A stretch of DNA of 21,124 nucleotides from a virus. Location of the stretch: IMG/VR virus record IMGVR_UViG_3300028025_001883, positions 1-21,124 of that record; one strand, given 5' to 3'. The notes beneath the pieces were generated by a model. It ran no database searches and was not told where the DNA came from. It saw only the letters and a program-made list of their open reading frames with translations. The translations under genes and the position numbers were made by a program. This document shows, piece after piece, positions 13,254-19,942 of the stretch (position 1 is its first letter; every line of letters starts with the position of its first letter).

Positions 13254-13532
13254 ATGCTGGTTGACGAAGAAATCAATGCCGCCCTTGTCCGTGAGTTATG
13301 CTCTGGACGCAAGTTCATCGAGAGCTTGGAGAAGCGCAGAGAGATTGAAGCCGCTGCTGAAGCAAGGAAAATGCGTGAAGTGAAGTCCATCGCGGGAAAA
13401 CCCGTTGGATCAATTCCGCAACGCGAGTATCTACTACTTGCAAACAAATACGGAAATGAATGCTGGGATGACCGGGAGTTCGTCCGTGACTTTTTCAAAT
13501 CACAATCACACCTTAAAGCAGGGAATATCTGA
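13254..13532 (+). CDS. Small helical protein between capsid and neck genes
   Basis: A 92-residue charged helical protein (MLVDEEINAALVRELCSGRK; KRREIEAAAEARKMREVKSI) with a C-terminal YLLLANKYGNECWDDREFVR. No family recognised. Its stop overlaps the next start (TGATG). The start codon follows directly on the terminator T-run and has no Shine-Dalgarno, so translation initiation is unusual or the true start is internal; no in-frame ATG with a better leader was seen nearby. Position suggests a minor head, neck or assembly role. Confidence 0.7.
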   Translation: MLVDEEINAALVRELCSGRKFIESLEKRREIEAAAEARKMREVKSIAGKPVGSIPQREYLLLANKYGNECWDDREFVRDFFKSQSHLKAGNI

Positions 13533-14146
13533 TGCAGACAAGAACCTACGCTGAACTGCTTTCCTTAATTCAGTCGCTGTGCGGGGTTGTCTTTGCCACG
13601 CTGGAACTTGGCAGGATTAAGGCTCTGATTAACCGCAGGGCGTTAAGGGCTTATCGCTCGACTAACTACTGGCCTCGCTTTCTAAAGATCGGTGAGGAAC
13701 GCGCTGTGACTAGCGATGTAGTTCCCTACACTGAATCTGGCAAGAGTTCGATTGACACTTACTTGCGTATTCATGTGCAAGCTCCTTATGTGACTACTTC
13801 CGTTCAGGAGTATGACATTATGGTGACGGCAGATGGAGCGAAGCTGGTGGCTGGGAATACCGTTCCTACATCGGCGTTTGTTACCTACAAAGCGCAACTT
13901 AGCGATACTTACGGTGATGGAGCGGGTGAATCCACATCAATTCCCGCTGAGTGGTTTCAATACATGGCGCATGGCACTTATGCGGATTACCTCCGTGCGG
14001 AAGGGCAGCAGGAGAAAGCGGCACTAGCAGACCAAGAGGCTGATATGCTGCTTCAAGAGGAGATGATTCGCATTGACGAGCAACATACATTGCAGCTTGT
14101 TGCAAACAGGATATTCACAAACGCTAATATGCAGATGCGCTACTAA
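13532..14146 (+). CDS. Putative neck / head-tail adaptor protein
   Basis: A 204-residue protein downstream of the capsid genes and upstream of a tail-fibre-like gene. The N-terminus TYAELLSLIQSLCGVVFATL, then GRIKALINRRALRAYRSTNY, is helical, and the centre (PAEWFQYMAHGTYADYLRAE) has the aromatic-rich helix seen in podovirus neck proteins that dock to the portal after packaging. The C-terminus has further helices (ADQEADMLLQEEMIRIDEQH). The assignment relies on position, size and helix pattern. It overlaps both neighbours by one base or a few bases, indicating coupled translation. Confidence 0.55.
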   Translation: MQTRTYAELLSLIQSLCGVVFATLELGRIKALINRRALRAYRSTNYWPRFLKIGEERAVTSDVVPYTESGKSSIDTYLRIHVQAPYVTTSVQEYDIMVTADGAKLVAGNTVPTSAFVTYKAQLSDTYGDGAGESTSIPAEWFQYMAHGTYADYLRAEGQQEKAALADQEADMLLQEEMIRIDEQHTLQLVANRIFTNANMQMRY

Positions 14147-14982
14147 TGAACTACTCACTTTCAAATATGCTTGGTAGGCGGATGGCGTTGGCGTCACTTG
14201 ATCCAGATGCTAAAGGATACATTGATGCAGTTGTAGCTGCTGGTGGCACGGTTAGCGGAGGGCAGAAGTCGGCTATCAATACCTTCTACAAGACAGGAAA
14301 AAGTGATGGTTGGTATTCCTCGCTAAAACGCCTCTATCTTCCAATATGGGGAGTAGCTGCACCTAATGCCATTGATATGATCGGTCTAACGAGCGGCACG
14401 TTTGTTGGGGGGGTGACACATAGCTCAGGATATGTCACGGGCAATGGATTAACTGGGTATTTTGATACGGGCGTTGACCCAGTAACCCTAGGACACACAA
14501 ATGCGACTGGGTTGCTCATTGCTCTAACTTACATTTCAAGTGTGCAAACCAGTGGGGGAATGCTTTCTTGTGCCGAATTGTTAGGTGCTAATCCTATTAC
14601 ATCCCTTCAACTGGGTACAAATGAAACCGTAGGACACCTACATCAAATTTCTGGTAGGCTGAGATACACGGAGCCCGGGGGGGCTGCTGATAGGGTTGGG
14701 ATTTACACTGTTTCAAGGACAGCAACAAACGCAATAGAAATGCGGAGACGGAGAACGGCAGGGGCAATACAACTTGTATCTGGAACATCAACAACAGTTG
14801 CGGCATCCACCAGAAACCTTTATGCAATGGCCTCTAATTACGCGACCATCGCTAGTATTTTTAACTCATCTAGCTTTGGATTGTATGGGGCAGGATTGGG
14901 GATGTCATCTGCTACCCAAGACCAATTATCCGCCTCACTTAAAACCATGTGGGAAGGCGCAACCGGACTTACCTTGCCATGA
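14146..14982 (+). CDS. Tail-fibre-like or virion surface protein
   Basis: A 278-residue Gly/Ser/Thr-rich protein. The start contains DPDAKGYIDAVVAAGGTVSG and INTFYKTGKSDGWYSSLKRL, a helical segment that recurs, from memory, before the receptor-binding part of phage tail-fibre proteins. The remainder is beta-rich (TNATGLLIALTYISSVQTSG; ATNAIEMRRRRTAGAIQLVS; FNSSSFGLYGAGLGMSSATQ), consistent with a concanavalin/LamG-like jelly roll binding host glycans. It lies between neck and lysis genes. It is short for a complete fibre, so it may be one module of a tail spike or a separate tip protein. The stop overlaps the following gene by ATGA. Confidence 0.6.
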   Translation: MNYSLSNMLGRRMALASLDPDAKGYIDAVVAAGGTVSGGQKSAINTFYKTGKSDGWYSSLKRLYLPIWGVAAPNAIDMIGLTSGTFVGGVTHSSGYVTGNGLTGYFDTGVDPVTLGHTNATGLLIALTYISSVQTSGGMLSCAELLGANPITSLQLGTNETVGHLHQISGRLRYTEPGGAADRVGIYTVSRTATNAIEMRRRRTAGAIQLVSGTSTTVAASTRNLYAMASNYATIASIFNSSSFGLYGAGLGMSSATQDQLSASLKTMWEGATGLTLP

Positions 14983-15281
14983 TCGGGTTTGTAGTCACTC
15001 CAGAGCAAGCACAAGCCGTCAACGCTGCTATTGCAGACGCGCAGACAAGCCGTGGTATGCCCGTGTTCTGGCTGGCTGGCAGCTACCCTATTTACAGAGG
15101 ACAATACGCAGGAGAATCTTTTATTCCATGCGACGACGAAACGCTCGCTACTCCACTTATCGGACACCCCCCGCAGACCCCGCAGGATTTCCCTGAGTTC
15201 GCCACGATCATTGAATCAATAGGTGGGCTAGACGCTCGCATTGATATTCCCGCTTTCGACATTACCCCGCCTGAGCCATGA
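14979..15281 (+). CDS. Small tail-associated hypothetical protein
   Basis: A 100-residue product starting MIGFVVTPEQAQAVNAAIAD; this start gives an ATGA overlap with the tail-fibre-like gene and is preferred to one 30 bases upstream. The sequence GMPVFWLAGSYPIYRGQYAG, then IPCDDETLATPLIGHPPQTP, is followed by an acidic Pro-rich end (RIDIPAFDITPPEP). Coupling to the fibre gene suggests a chaperone, capping or accessory tail protein, but no family is recognised. It overlaps the next gene by ATGA. Confidence 0.65.
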   Translation: MIGFVVTPEQAQAVNAAIADAQTSRGMPVFWLAGSYPIYRGQYAGESFIPCDDETLATPLIGHPPQTPQDFPEFATIIESIGGLDARIDIPAFDITPPEP

Positions 15282-15685
15282 GCGACAAGTTTCCAGACAG
15301 AGCAGAGTTCGCGTTAGCTGGCATCCGCAGGGGAAGCAGGACATTTATGCTTACCGCTCCGTTCAGATACGATTCGCGGATAGGATGGCTCACCGTTCCT
15401 TCTGGATTCCTCACTGATGGGGCATCCATCCCACGGGTGTTCTGGTCTATCTTCTCTCCTACTGGCAGCTACTTTGAGGCGGCGTTGATCCACGACTATC
15501 TCTATTCCAACGTAAGCACATGGCGCATTGACCGCGTTATGGCAGACAAGATATTCCTTGACGCAATGCAGGAGATTGGAGTTGGCTGGCTTACGAGAAA
15601 AACCATTTACCGCGCTGTTCGCCTTGGCGGATGGAAGGGATACAAGAAAAGCAAACTACAAGATGATTTCCAGCCAGATGAATAG
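15278..15685 (+). CDS. DUF1353 family protein
   Basis: A 135-residue protein with GWLTVPSGFLTDGASIPRVF, SPTGSYFEAALIHDYLYSNV and a C-terminal basic helix (TRKTIYRAVRLGGWKGYKKS). V-P-x-G-F-x-T-D-x-A-S-I-P-R and A-x-x-x-H-D-x-L-Y are the defining motifs of DUF1353, a family common in phages near tail and lysis genes. Its His-Asp pair suggests a hydrolase-like site, but activity is not established. Length is normal. It overlaps both neighbours, and the holin-like gene starts within its last codons. Confidence 0.85.
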   Translation: MSDKFPDRAEFALAGIRRGSRTFMLTAPFRYDSRIGWLTVPSGFLTDGASIPRVFWSIFSPTGSYFEAALIHDYLYSNVSTWRIDRVMADKIFLDAMQEIGVGWLTRKTIYRAVRLGGWKGYKKSKLQDDFQPDE

Positions 15686-15842
15686 AGAACTTTTCCATAG
15701 CGTAGTCGGCACGTTTGCTCCAATCTTGGGTGTCATTACGTCCATGCAAGAGCAGATTGAATACGGACTTCGTATCAGTGGCTTGGTTGTCGGATTGGTT
15801 GCTGGATTACTTAGCTTATGGCAAATACTCAAAAAGCTGTGA
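15678..15842 (+). CDS. Holin-like small membrane protein
   Basis: A 54-residue product: MNRELFHSVVGTFAPILGVI, a short polar segment (TSMQEQIEYGLR), then ISGLVVGLVAGLLSLWQILK and a basic end. One strong transmembrane helix (about residues 33-50) and a weaker one (about 9-21) fit a small holin, which permeabilises the inner membrane to release the endolysin. It overlaps the DUF1353 gene by 8 bases and the endolysin gene by 25 bases, the typical holin-endolysin pairing. With such a short sequence, another membrane protein cannot be excluded. Confidence 0.75.
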   Translation: MNRELFHSVVGTFAPILGVITSMQEQIEYGLRISGLVVGLVAGLLSLWQILKKL

Positions 15843-16339
15843 AAGACCTCATATCGGAAATCGTCCGCATCGCAAAGGCGGAAGTCGGTGTCCGTGAAAT
15901 CCGCGATACAAACTGCGGAGAAATAGTCAATGAATACAAGGCGGCAACATGGCTGAACCCAAAGAAGGGCTGGCCTTGGTGCGCTGCTTTCGTCTGCTGG
16001 GTAATCCGCGAGGCGTTGAAATCTTCCGGCGTGAAGGAAACCAAAACCTTCAAGCGTCCCCGAACCGCTGGCGCATGGGATTTCGAGAACTGGTCTATTG
16101 ACCAAGACTCAACCACATGGATGAGGAAACCGCATGACGGTGATATTCTCCCAGGGGACATCGTGATCTTCAAGTTTTCCCACATCGGGATAGCCGTCTC
16201 CTCACCTAACAAGGACGGGAACGTCATCACTGTTGAGGGGAATACTGACTCTGCTGGATCGCGTGAAGGTGGCGGCGTTTACCTCAAGACTCGCAACCTT
16301 TCCAAGATCCGCAGCCGGATACGCTTCAACTTAAAGTAG
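15818..16339 (+). CDS. Endolysin, CHAP-type cysteine amidase/peptidase
   Basis: A 173-residue enzyme that cleaves peptidoglycan at lysis. It has the CHAP pattern: AKAEVGVREIRD at the start, GWPWCAAFVCWVI with nucleophile Cys55, GDIVIFKFSHIGIAV with His122, and VEGNT with Glu140/Asn142 completing the active site. There is no signal peptide and no separate wall-binding domain, so export depends on the upstream holin-like protein, whose gene it overlaps by 25 bases. The length fits a single-domain endolysin. A virion-associated peptidoglycan hydrolase is the alternative. Confidence 0.88.
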   Translation: MANTQKAVKDLISEIVRIAKAEVGVREIRDTNCGEIVNEYKAATWLNPKKGWPWCAAFVCWVIREALKSSGVKETKTFKRPRTAGAWDFENWSIDQDSTTWMRKPHDGDILPGDIVIFKFSHIGIAVSSPNKDGNVITVEGNTDSAGSREGGGVYLKTRNLSKIRSRIRFNLK

Positions 16340-16341
16340 CC

Positions 16342-16650
16342 ATGAAAACAGACCCTCCCGCAGTAATCAACATAGGAGGGCGAGTCATCACCGTCCGCAT
16401 TGACCCACGGCTGGAATCATGGGGCGAATATCACGCGGATGAGCAGGAGATTGTCCTAGCGGCGAGGACACTTGAAAGGGAGTCAACCCTACGCGAAACC
16501 CTGCGCCATGAGATTCTTCATGTTTCTCTTGACGTGGCTGGTTTATCCCATCTTACTGTTTACCAAGAGGAGGCGATAGTCCGTTGTATCGACAACATAT
16601 TTCATCCTGCTTGGGACAAAGTTAGAAAACAACTGAGTCCATCAGATTGA
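16342..16650 (+). CDS. Minimal zinc metallopeptidase-like protein
   Basis: A 102-residue protein with the HExxH motif in RHEILHVSLDVAG (His56, Glu57, His60) and a following acidic helix YQEEAIVRCIDN that can supply the third zinc ligand (Glu76 or Glu77). This is the layout of very small gluzincin-type peptidases, related to ImmA/IrrE or SprT-like enzymes, often found in phages near lysis genes. It may cleave a host or phage regulator, or process virion proteins; the substrate is unknown. The start follows the endolysin stop by two bases. A 57-base gap follows. Confidence 0.8.
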   Translation: MKTDPPAVINIGGRVITVRIDPRLESWGEYHADEQEIVLAARTLERESTLRETLRHEILHVSLDVAGLSHLTVYQEEAIVRCIDNIFHPAWDKVRKQLSPSD

Positions 16651-16707
16651 GCAGACATCCGCGCAAAACAAGGGGGTTGCGTCCTTTTTGAGAAAGAAAC
16701 TTCGCAA

Positions 16708-17508
16708 ATGAAGCCAATAAAAAGCAAAGCCAGAATCATCGTCCTGCTGTCAGACTTACACATCGGCTCCGTTGTCGGCTTATGGCCTTCGGATTTTGTA
16801 TCCAACGAAGGATTCCCCATCGGGCAAAACGCCTTCCAGAAATGGCTATGGACTTGTTGGGAGGATTGCCATGAGTGGATAGCCAAGACCGTAGGGGATG
16901 AACCTTACGACCTTGTGATTAACGGTGACTTGGTGGAAGGTATCCATCACAGGACAACCCAAGTGATGAGTGCCGACATAGGGGATCAATCTTCCGCTGT
17001 CCTCCAGATCCTTGAACCCGTGACAAGCAAGGCATCCGCTGTCCACATCATCAAGGGGACGGAGTGCCACACGCGCAATGATGAGATTCGGCTTGGCAGG
17101 GTATTAGGCGCATCGAAGAACCCTGAGAACGGGCAAAACGCTTGGGATAATCTCGATATTGAAGTCAACGGAACCCTTATCAACTTCGCGCACCATATCT
17201 CCGCAACCTCCCGCCCGTATCTTGAGGCAGGAGCGCACAGCATCGCATTGGGAACCATCACGCATACCCGCGCAAGAGTCGGCAAGCGCGTCCCTTCGGT
17301 CATTTGCAGGGCGCACAGGCATCGTCACGGCATCTGGACAGATGGCAACCAGGCATCGCTCATAACAGGCGCATGGCAGGGGCTTACCCGCCACGGCTAC
17401 AAGGTTGTCCCAGACGCTATCTCAGAGCCTTCCTGCATCATTCTAGACACAAGAACAACGGACAAGGGTGATCTTCCCCTTTTCCACCAACGCAAATACA
17501 TACCATAA
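16708..17508 (+). CDS. Calcineurin-like metallophosphoesterase
   Basis: A 266-residue enzyme of the two-metal phosphoesterase superfamily. Motifs in order: SDLHIGS (Asp16, His18), NGDLVEG (Asp74), KGTECH (residues 116-121, in the place of the usual G-N-H-D/E), AHHIS (His162/His163) and AHRHRHG (His203, His205). Members hydrolyse phosphomono- or diesters, including nucleic acid ends and nucleotides; the substrate here cannot be told. It sits between the metallopeptidase and a winged-helix gene in the late operon, which suggests DNA processing or nucleotide signalling. Its stop overlaps the next start by one base. Confidence 0.88.
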   Translation: MKPIKSKARIIVLLSDLHIGSVVGLWPSDFVSNEGFPIGQNAFQKWLWTCWEDCHEWIAKTVGDEPYDLVINGDLVEGIHHRTTQVMSADIGDQSSAVLQILEPVTSKASAVHIIKGTECHTRNDEIRLGRVLGASKNPENGQNAWDNLDIEVNGTLINFAHHISATSRPYLEAGAHSIALGTITHTRARVGKRVPSVICRAHRHRHGIWTDGNQASLITGAWQGLTRHGYKVVPDAISEPSCIILDTRTTDKGDLPLFHQRKYIP

Positions 17509-17735
17509 TGGCAAAGAGCATCCCGAAAGTAAGCGGCATGGACTGGATTGTTGAAAAATTCACCCAAGTTCAGATGGAACCGGACGAGTTTACCGCAGAC
17601 ATGGTTGCCCAAAAAACAAAGACAACCAAATCTTCAGCCCGTCACAGGTTGAAAAGAATGATGGATGAAGGAGAGCTAACAAGCAGGAAGATTTTGCAGG
17701 ACGGACAGTGGATTAACATTTACCGCAAAGCCTAA
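17508..17735 (+). CDS. Small winged-helix DNA-binding protein
   Basis: A 75-residue protein with a helix-turn-helix and wing: FTADMVAQKTKTTKSSARHR, LKRMMDEGELTSRKILQDGQ, then WINIYRKA. The spacing (helix, recognition helix, E-G-E-L, beta-hairpin wing) is that of a compact winged-helix transcription regulator. It starts on the last base of the phosphoesterase stop codon. It is the last rightward gene before attC-like site D. A role as late regulator is possible; no operator could be identified. Confidence 0.75.
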   Translation: MAKSIPKVSGMDWIVEKFTQVQMEPDEFTADMVAQKTKTTKSSARHRLKRMMDEGELTSRKILQDGQWINIYRKA

Positions 17736-17770
17736 GCCCTCCCGCAAGGATAAGGGCGAAGGCGTCAATC

Positions 17771-17821
17771 GAACAGGTCGATGCGGTGAACGCTGCGCGT
17801 CACCGATCTTGGCTGTTAGCC
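17771..17821 (+). repeat. attC-like palindrome D
   Basis: Folds like site A: AACAG with CTGTT; spacer GTC opposite TTGG; GAT with ATC; extrahelical G17783; CGGTGA (17784-17789) with TCACCG (17800-17805); extrahelical A17790; CGC with GCG; loop TGC. The right end GTTAGCC differs at one base from R-prime consensus GTTRRRY. Compared with site A, two stem pairs changed on both sides (A-T to G-C and C-G to G-C), keeping the fold. The TGA stop of the leftward gene at 17800 lies in the stem. It separates the rightward late module from the second leftward block. It could also act as a convergent terminator, though it has no T-run. Confidence 0.65.
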
Positions 17822-18033
17822 AGAGCAATCAACTCGTTAGCAAGTGCCCGTAATTGGTCTGGCGTTACATCCACCCCAAACCAACCGTCACAGCATTCAC
17901 CCACCGTAAAATTGCCGTCTTTGCCGAGTTTTACATCAAACACCCTATTGGCTTTCACGGCTTCTAGCATGGTTTGGTATTCCACAGTTTCTAGGTTTTC
18001 GTTTGACGTGTATTCTTTAATTTCGTAGGTCAT
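17800..18033 (-). CDS. Small hypothetical protein ending in attC-like site D
   Basis: A 77-residue acidic protein: MTYEIKEYTSNENLETVEYQ, LEAVKANRVFDVKLGKDGNF, TVGECCDGWFGVDVTPDQLR, and a C-terminal helix ending ANSQDR. The pattern suggests a small alpha/beta fold; no family recognised. It is the last gene of the second leftward block. Its last codons and stop are part of the attC-like palindrome, exactly as for the gene at 8606, whose C-terminus (PNSQDH) is encoded by the same palindrome half. The upstream leader (TCCTTCTTTTTATATTT) lacks a clear Shine-Dalgarno. Confidence 0.7.
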   Translation of the reverse strand: MTYEIKEYTSNENLETVEYQTMLEAVKANRVFDVKLGKDGNFTVGECCDGWFGVDVTPDQLRALANELIALANSQDR

Positions 18034-18093
18034 AAATATAAAAAGAAGGATAACAAGTGGATGCTGGCAACGGCGGGAAGTTGCCTGTTTGGT

Positions 18094-18324
18094 TTATTCG
18101 GAGCCCTGCGCCCGCCGCGCCAGATCCTTGTCGTTCGTCTCAATAATCTTCCCTGCCCAGTCGGTGACAGTTCCATCGGGATGCGTCACCTTGCCGTTTT
18201 CGATGGTCACTTTCCCGTTGCCCACCGTGAAGGATTGAAGCACGACTCTGCCGCGTTCGCTTTCTGTTGTTGATCCAAGCACGCGATATTCGCGGCCTCC
18301 AATAGTTTTCAGTTTCGTTTTCAT
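18094..18324 (-). CDS. Small beta-rich hypothetical protein
   Basis: A 76-residue protein: MKTKLKTIGGREYRVLGSTT, SERGRVVLQSFTVGNGKVTI, ENGKVTHPDGTVTDWAGKII and a charged end (TNDKDLARRAQGSE). Repeated G-x-V-T turns indicate a small beta-sheet or barrel. No family recognised. It lies two bases downstream of the Cys-rich gene at 18327 and is followed by a 60-base gap containing a GGCAAC/GTTGCC hairpin (about 18069-18088). Probably part of the leftward operon. Confidence 0.7.
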   Translation of the reverse strand: MKTKLKTIGGREYRVLGSTTESERGRVVLQSFTVGNGKVTIENGKVTHPDGTVTDWAGKIIETNDKDLARRAQGSE

Positions 18325-18326
18325 AG

Positions 18327-18584
18327 TTACCAGAATGTGCAGTCTTCAGCTTTGCCTGAGCCTCCGCAGCAGGTGCAGCGATAGAATTGATCGGGATCAT
18401 ACCAGCCTGGATCGCCAAGCTCGGAGCCTTCCACGAGTCCCTCACCGCCGCAGAAGTGGCAGGGATCGTCATCATCGAATTGGCAATCGTCGTCCTGCGT
18501 TGAAGAAGACGAACAAGACACTCCTGCCAATGCCTGCCCGTCGGCAGTTTGGTCAGGAATCGGAGTTTGAGGGCGGGCAGTCAT
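18327..18584 (-). CDS. Small zinc-finger-like protein with DnaJ-type Cys motifs
   Basis: An 85-residue protein with a Ser/Asp-rich N-terminus (SCSSSSTQDDDCQFDDDD) and a C-terminal half containing CHFCGGEGLVEGS and YRCTCCGGSGKAEDC. C-x-x-C-G-G-x-G and C-x-x-C-G-G-S-G are the two halves of a DnaJ-like central zinc finger, here reduced to one zinc-binding unit. Similar very small proteins recur in phages, from memory, with no known role. It overlaps the gene at 18581 by ATGA, so it is translationally coupled. Confidence 0.75.
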   Translation of the reverse strand: MTARPQTPIPDQTADGQALAGVSCSSSSTQDDDCQFDDDDPCHFCGGEGLVEGSELGDPGWYDPDQFYRCTCCGGSGKAEDCTFW

Positions 18585-18910
18585 GGCAGAGTTTTTGCGT
18601 TCTCCAATAAAGTAATAGAGATAATTGTCAGATCTGATGGCGGAATGGGGTTCTCAAACTTAGACACAATCGCAGCTTTCAGATCCATGTAATCCGTCCA
18701 CGTGATGATCGGCTTGTTCTGTGTAGCGATGCCGTCGGTATAGGCCGTCCCCCCAGTTTTTGGCGCGTGGACAGCGCAGTAATGGTAAATCCATCTAGGA
18801 GAACAAGCCGCGGCAGACGAACCACGAGCACACGTCTCGCACGGCTCGCCTTTCATAGCCATTCCGTCCGTCATCCCGCATACTGGGCATTGCATTATTG
18901 AGGTGCTCAT
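18581..18910 (-). CDS. Cys-containing hypothetical protein (109 aa)
   Basis: The N-terminus IMQCPVCGMTDGMAMKGEPC, then ETCARG, has two C-x-x-C pairs that probably bind zinc. A middle aromatic segment (PRWIYHYCAVHAPKTGG) and a helical end (TWTDYMDLKAAIVSKFENPI, PPSDLTIISITLLENAK) follow. The W-x-D-Y-x-x-L-K...P-P-x-x-x-T-I-I-S-I-x-L-L pattern recurs, from memory, in phage proteins of unknown role. It is in the leftward operon, overlapping the gene at 18327 by ATGA and 18 bases downstream of the gene at 18929. Confidence 0.75.
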   Translation of the reverse strand: MSTSIMQCPVCGMTDGMAMKGEPCETCARGSSAAACSPRWIYHYCAVHAPKTGGTAYTDGIATQNKPIITWTDYMDLKAAIVSKFENPIPPSDLTIISITLLENAKTLP

Positions 18911-18928
18911 GGTCGCTGCGCTGTGGCG

Positions 18929-19114
18929 TTAGTATTCATGCAGTGTTTCAGGAAACTCATAGACGGCGTGAATCCGTTCCATGATTGCGGATTGAACAGC
19001 TTCCTCGATTTGCTCGTAAGAAGGATCTTCCGTGTGCTTATGCGCTCTTGAAACGCCGTATCTACAGCCTTCCTCGATGCAGTTGCTCAGTATTGCTAGG
19101 TGTTTTGGTTTCAT
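18929..19114 (-). CDS. Small helical hypothetical protein
   Basis: A 61-residue product starting MKPKHLAILSNCIEEGCRYG and continuing VSRAHKHTEDPSYEQIEEAV and QSAIMERIHAVYEF. It is all-helical and acidic; no family with known function. The start at 19114 lies one base after the stop of the RuvC-like gene; ATG 19135 is an alternative that would add seven residues and overlap that gene. The pattern L-A-x-L-x-x-C-x-x-x-G-x-x-Y-G with R-A-x-K-H-T recurs, from memory, in phages, which supports the shorter form. Confidence 0.7.
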   Translation of the reverse strand: MKPKHLAILSNCIEEGCRYGVSRAHKHTEDPSYEQIEEAVQSAIMERIHAVYEFPETLHEY

Positions 19115-19115
19115 A

Positions 19116-19544
19116 TCAGTGTTGTTTAGTTCCATATGTTGCGATTAGTAGAGAGTCTGCTGTTGCGTGAGTGACCTTTAGGCTTGGGAAAAGCTCCTGA
19201 GCCTTCCGCTTGGTGATGTTTTTATCTCCTTTCGTCATACATCCAAGCTCTTTCTGCCAGACTTGAGGACGAACCCTTGTGAAGGGGATTCCCGCCGCTG
19301 TTAATGCCATCTCAAGGTGTCCGAATCCATTGCCGAAAGTGAAGGCGGATTTCACTCCCATCTGAGGGGATGAATGGACTTGCTCGATGTAAGCATGGCA
19401 ATACTCCTCGCTGGAAACTTCAATATCGCGTAGCATCTCCCACAAGTCTTGCAGGGTGTCCGGCATCTTCTCCACGCAGGGTTTCCCGCCCGTGATCCAT
19501 GCGATACCGCCATTGACTCCAGGGTCACAGCCTATGACGGTCAT
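19116..19544 (-). CDS. RuvC-like Holliday junction resolvase
   Basis: A 142-residue RNase H-fold endonuclease. Catalytic carboxylates sit in the expected motifs: MTVIGCDPGVNGG (Asp7), AYIEQV (Glu54), and THATADSLLIATYG (His126, Asp130). A segment with glycine-rich loop and helix (KSAFTFGNGFGHLEMALTAA) and RVRPQVWQKELG match phage RuvC-type enzymes, which resolve branched DNA before packaging or in recombination. Length is near that of small phage resolvases. It overlaps the upstream gene by ATGA and belongs to the leftward replication/accessory operon. Confidence 0.88.
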   Translation of the reverse strand: MTVIGCDPGVNGGIAWITGGKPCVEKMPDTLQDLWEMLRDIEVSSEEYCHAYIEQVHSSPQMGVKSAFTFGNGFGHLEMALTAAGIPFTRVRPQVWQKELGCMTKGDKNITKRKAQELFPSLKVTHATADSLLIATYGTKQH

Positions 19545-19942
19545 GGTTTTGCGTTCTGGGTTAGGGATTGGAGGGCTTCGTCTGCCATTTCTAAGACGAC
19601 CTCACGATATTTCTTGAGGGCAGGCTCAGGCATTGTGTCATAATCAAATGATGATACATTGAAAATTTCTTTCAACGCCTCCGCCAGCCTGTCGCGCTGT
19701 TGTTCCAGATCCTGCACGTAACCATTTCGGCTGATTGTGACCGCTCCCATCGTTTGTGTGAGTCGTGATTTGAGTTGTCCGACCTCCTTCGCCAGCCTGT
19801 CGCGCTGCTCGGTGACGGCGGCGAGTTGACGCTCTAGGTATTGACTTTTATCGTCAGCGGCTATCCACGCTTTACGCAACCCTCTCGATTCAGCTCTTTC
19901 AGCGTTTATTGCACCGTGGTCAGGGTCATTGCATTCATTCAT
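19541..19942 (-). CDS. Coiled-coil protein with QRDRLAE heptads, paralogue 1
   Basis: A 133-residue product starting MNECNDPDHGAINAERAESR. Long helices contain QLAAVTEQRDRLAKEVGQLK and QDLEQQRDRLAEALKEIFNV, two copies of the QRDRLAxE unit, a coiled-coil pattern. The end ALQSLTQNAKP is nearly that of the neighbouring gene at 19939, and a 19-bp identical sequence (GTTAGGGATTGGAGGGCTT) encodes it in both, so the two are tandem paralogues. The start at 19942 gives an ATGA overlap with that gene; a start at 19993 would lie inside it. Function unknown; proteins of this style recur, from memory, in environmental phages. Confidence 0.75.
   Translation of the reverse strand: MNECNDPDHGAINAERAESRGLRKAWIAADDKSQYLERQLAAVTEQRDRLAKEVGQLKSRLTQTMGAVTISRNGYVQDLEQQRDRLAEALKEIFNVSSFDYDTMPEPALKKYREVVLEMADEALQSLTQNAKP

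Noticed and set aside
18055-18095. Palindrome near GGATAAC and GGCAAC/GTTGCC as an attC site
   Set aside because: Only the 6-bp GGCAAC/GTTGCC hairpin pairs; the left spacer is far longer than the right and there are no paired outer boxes.
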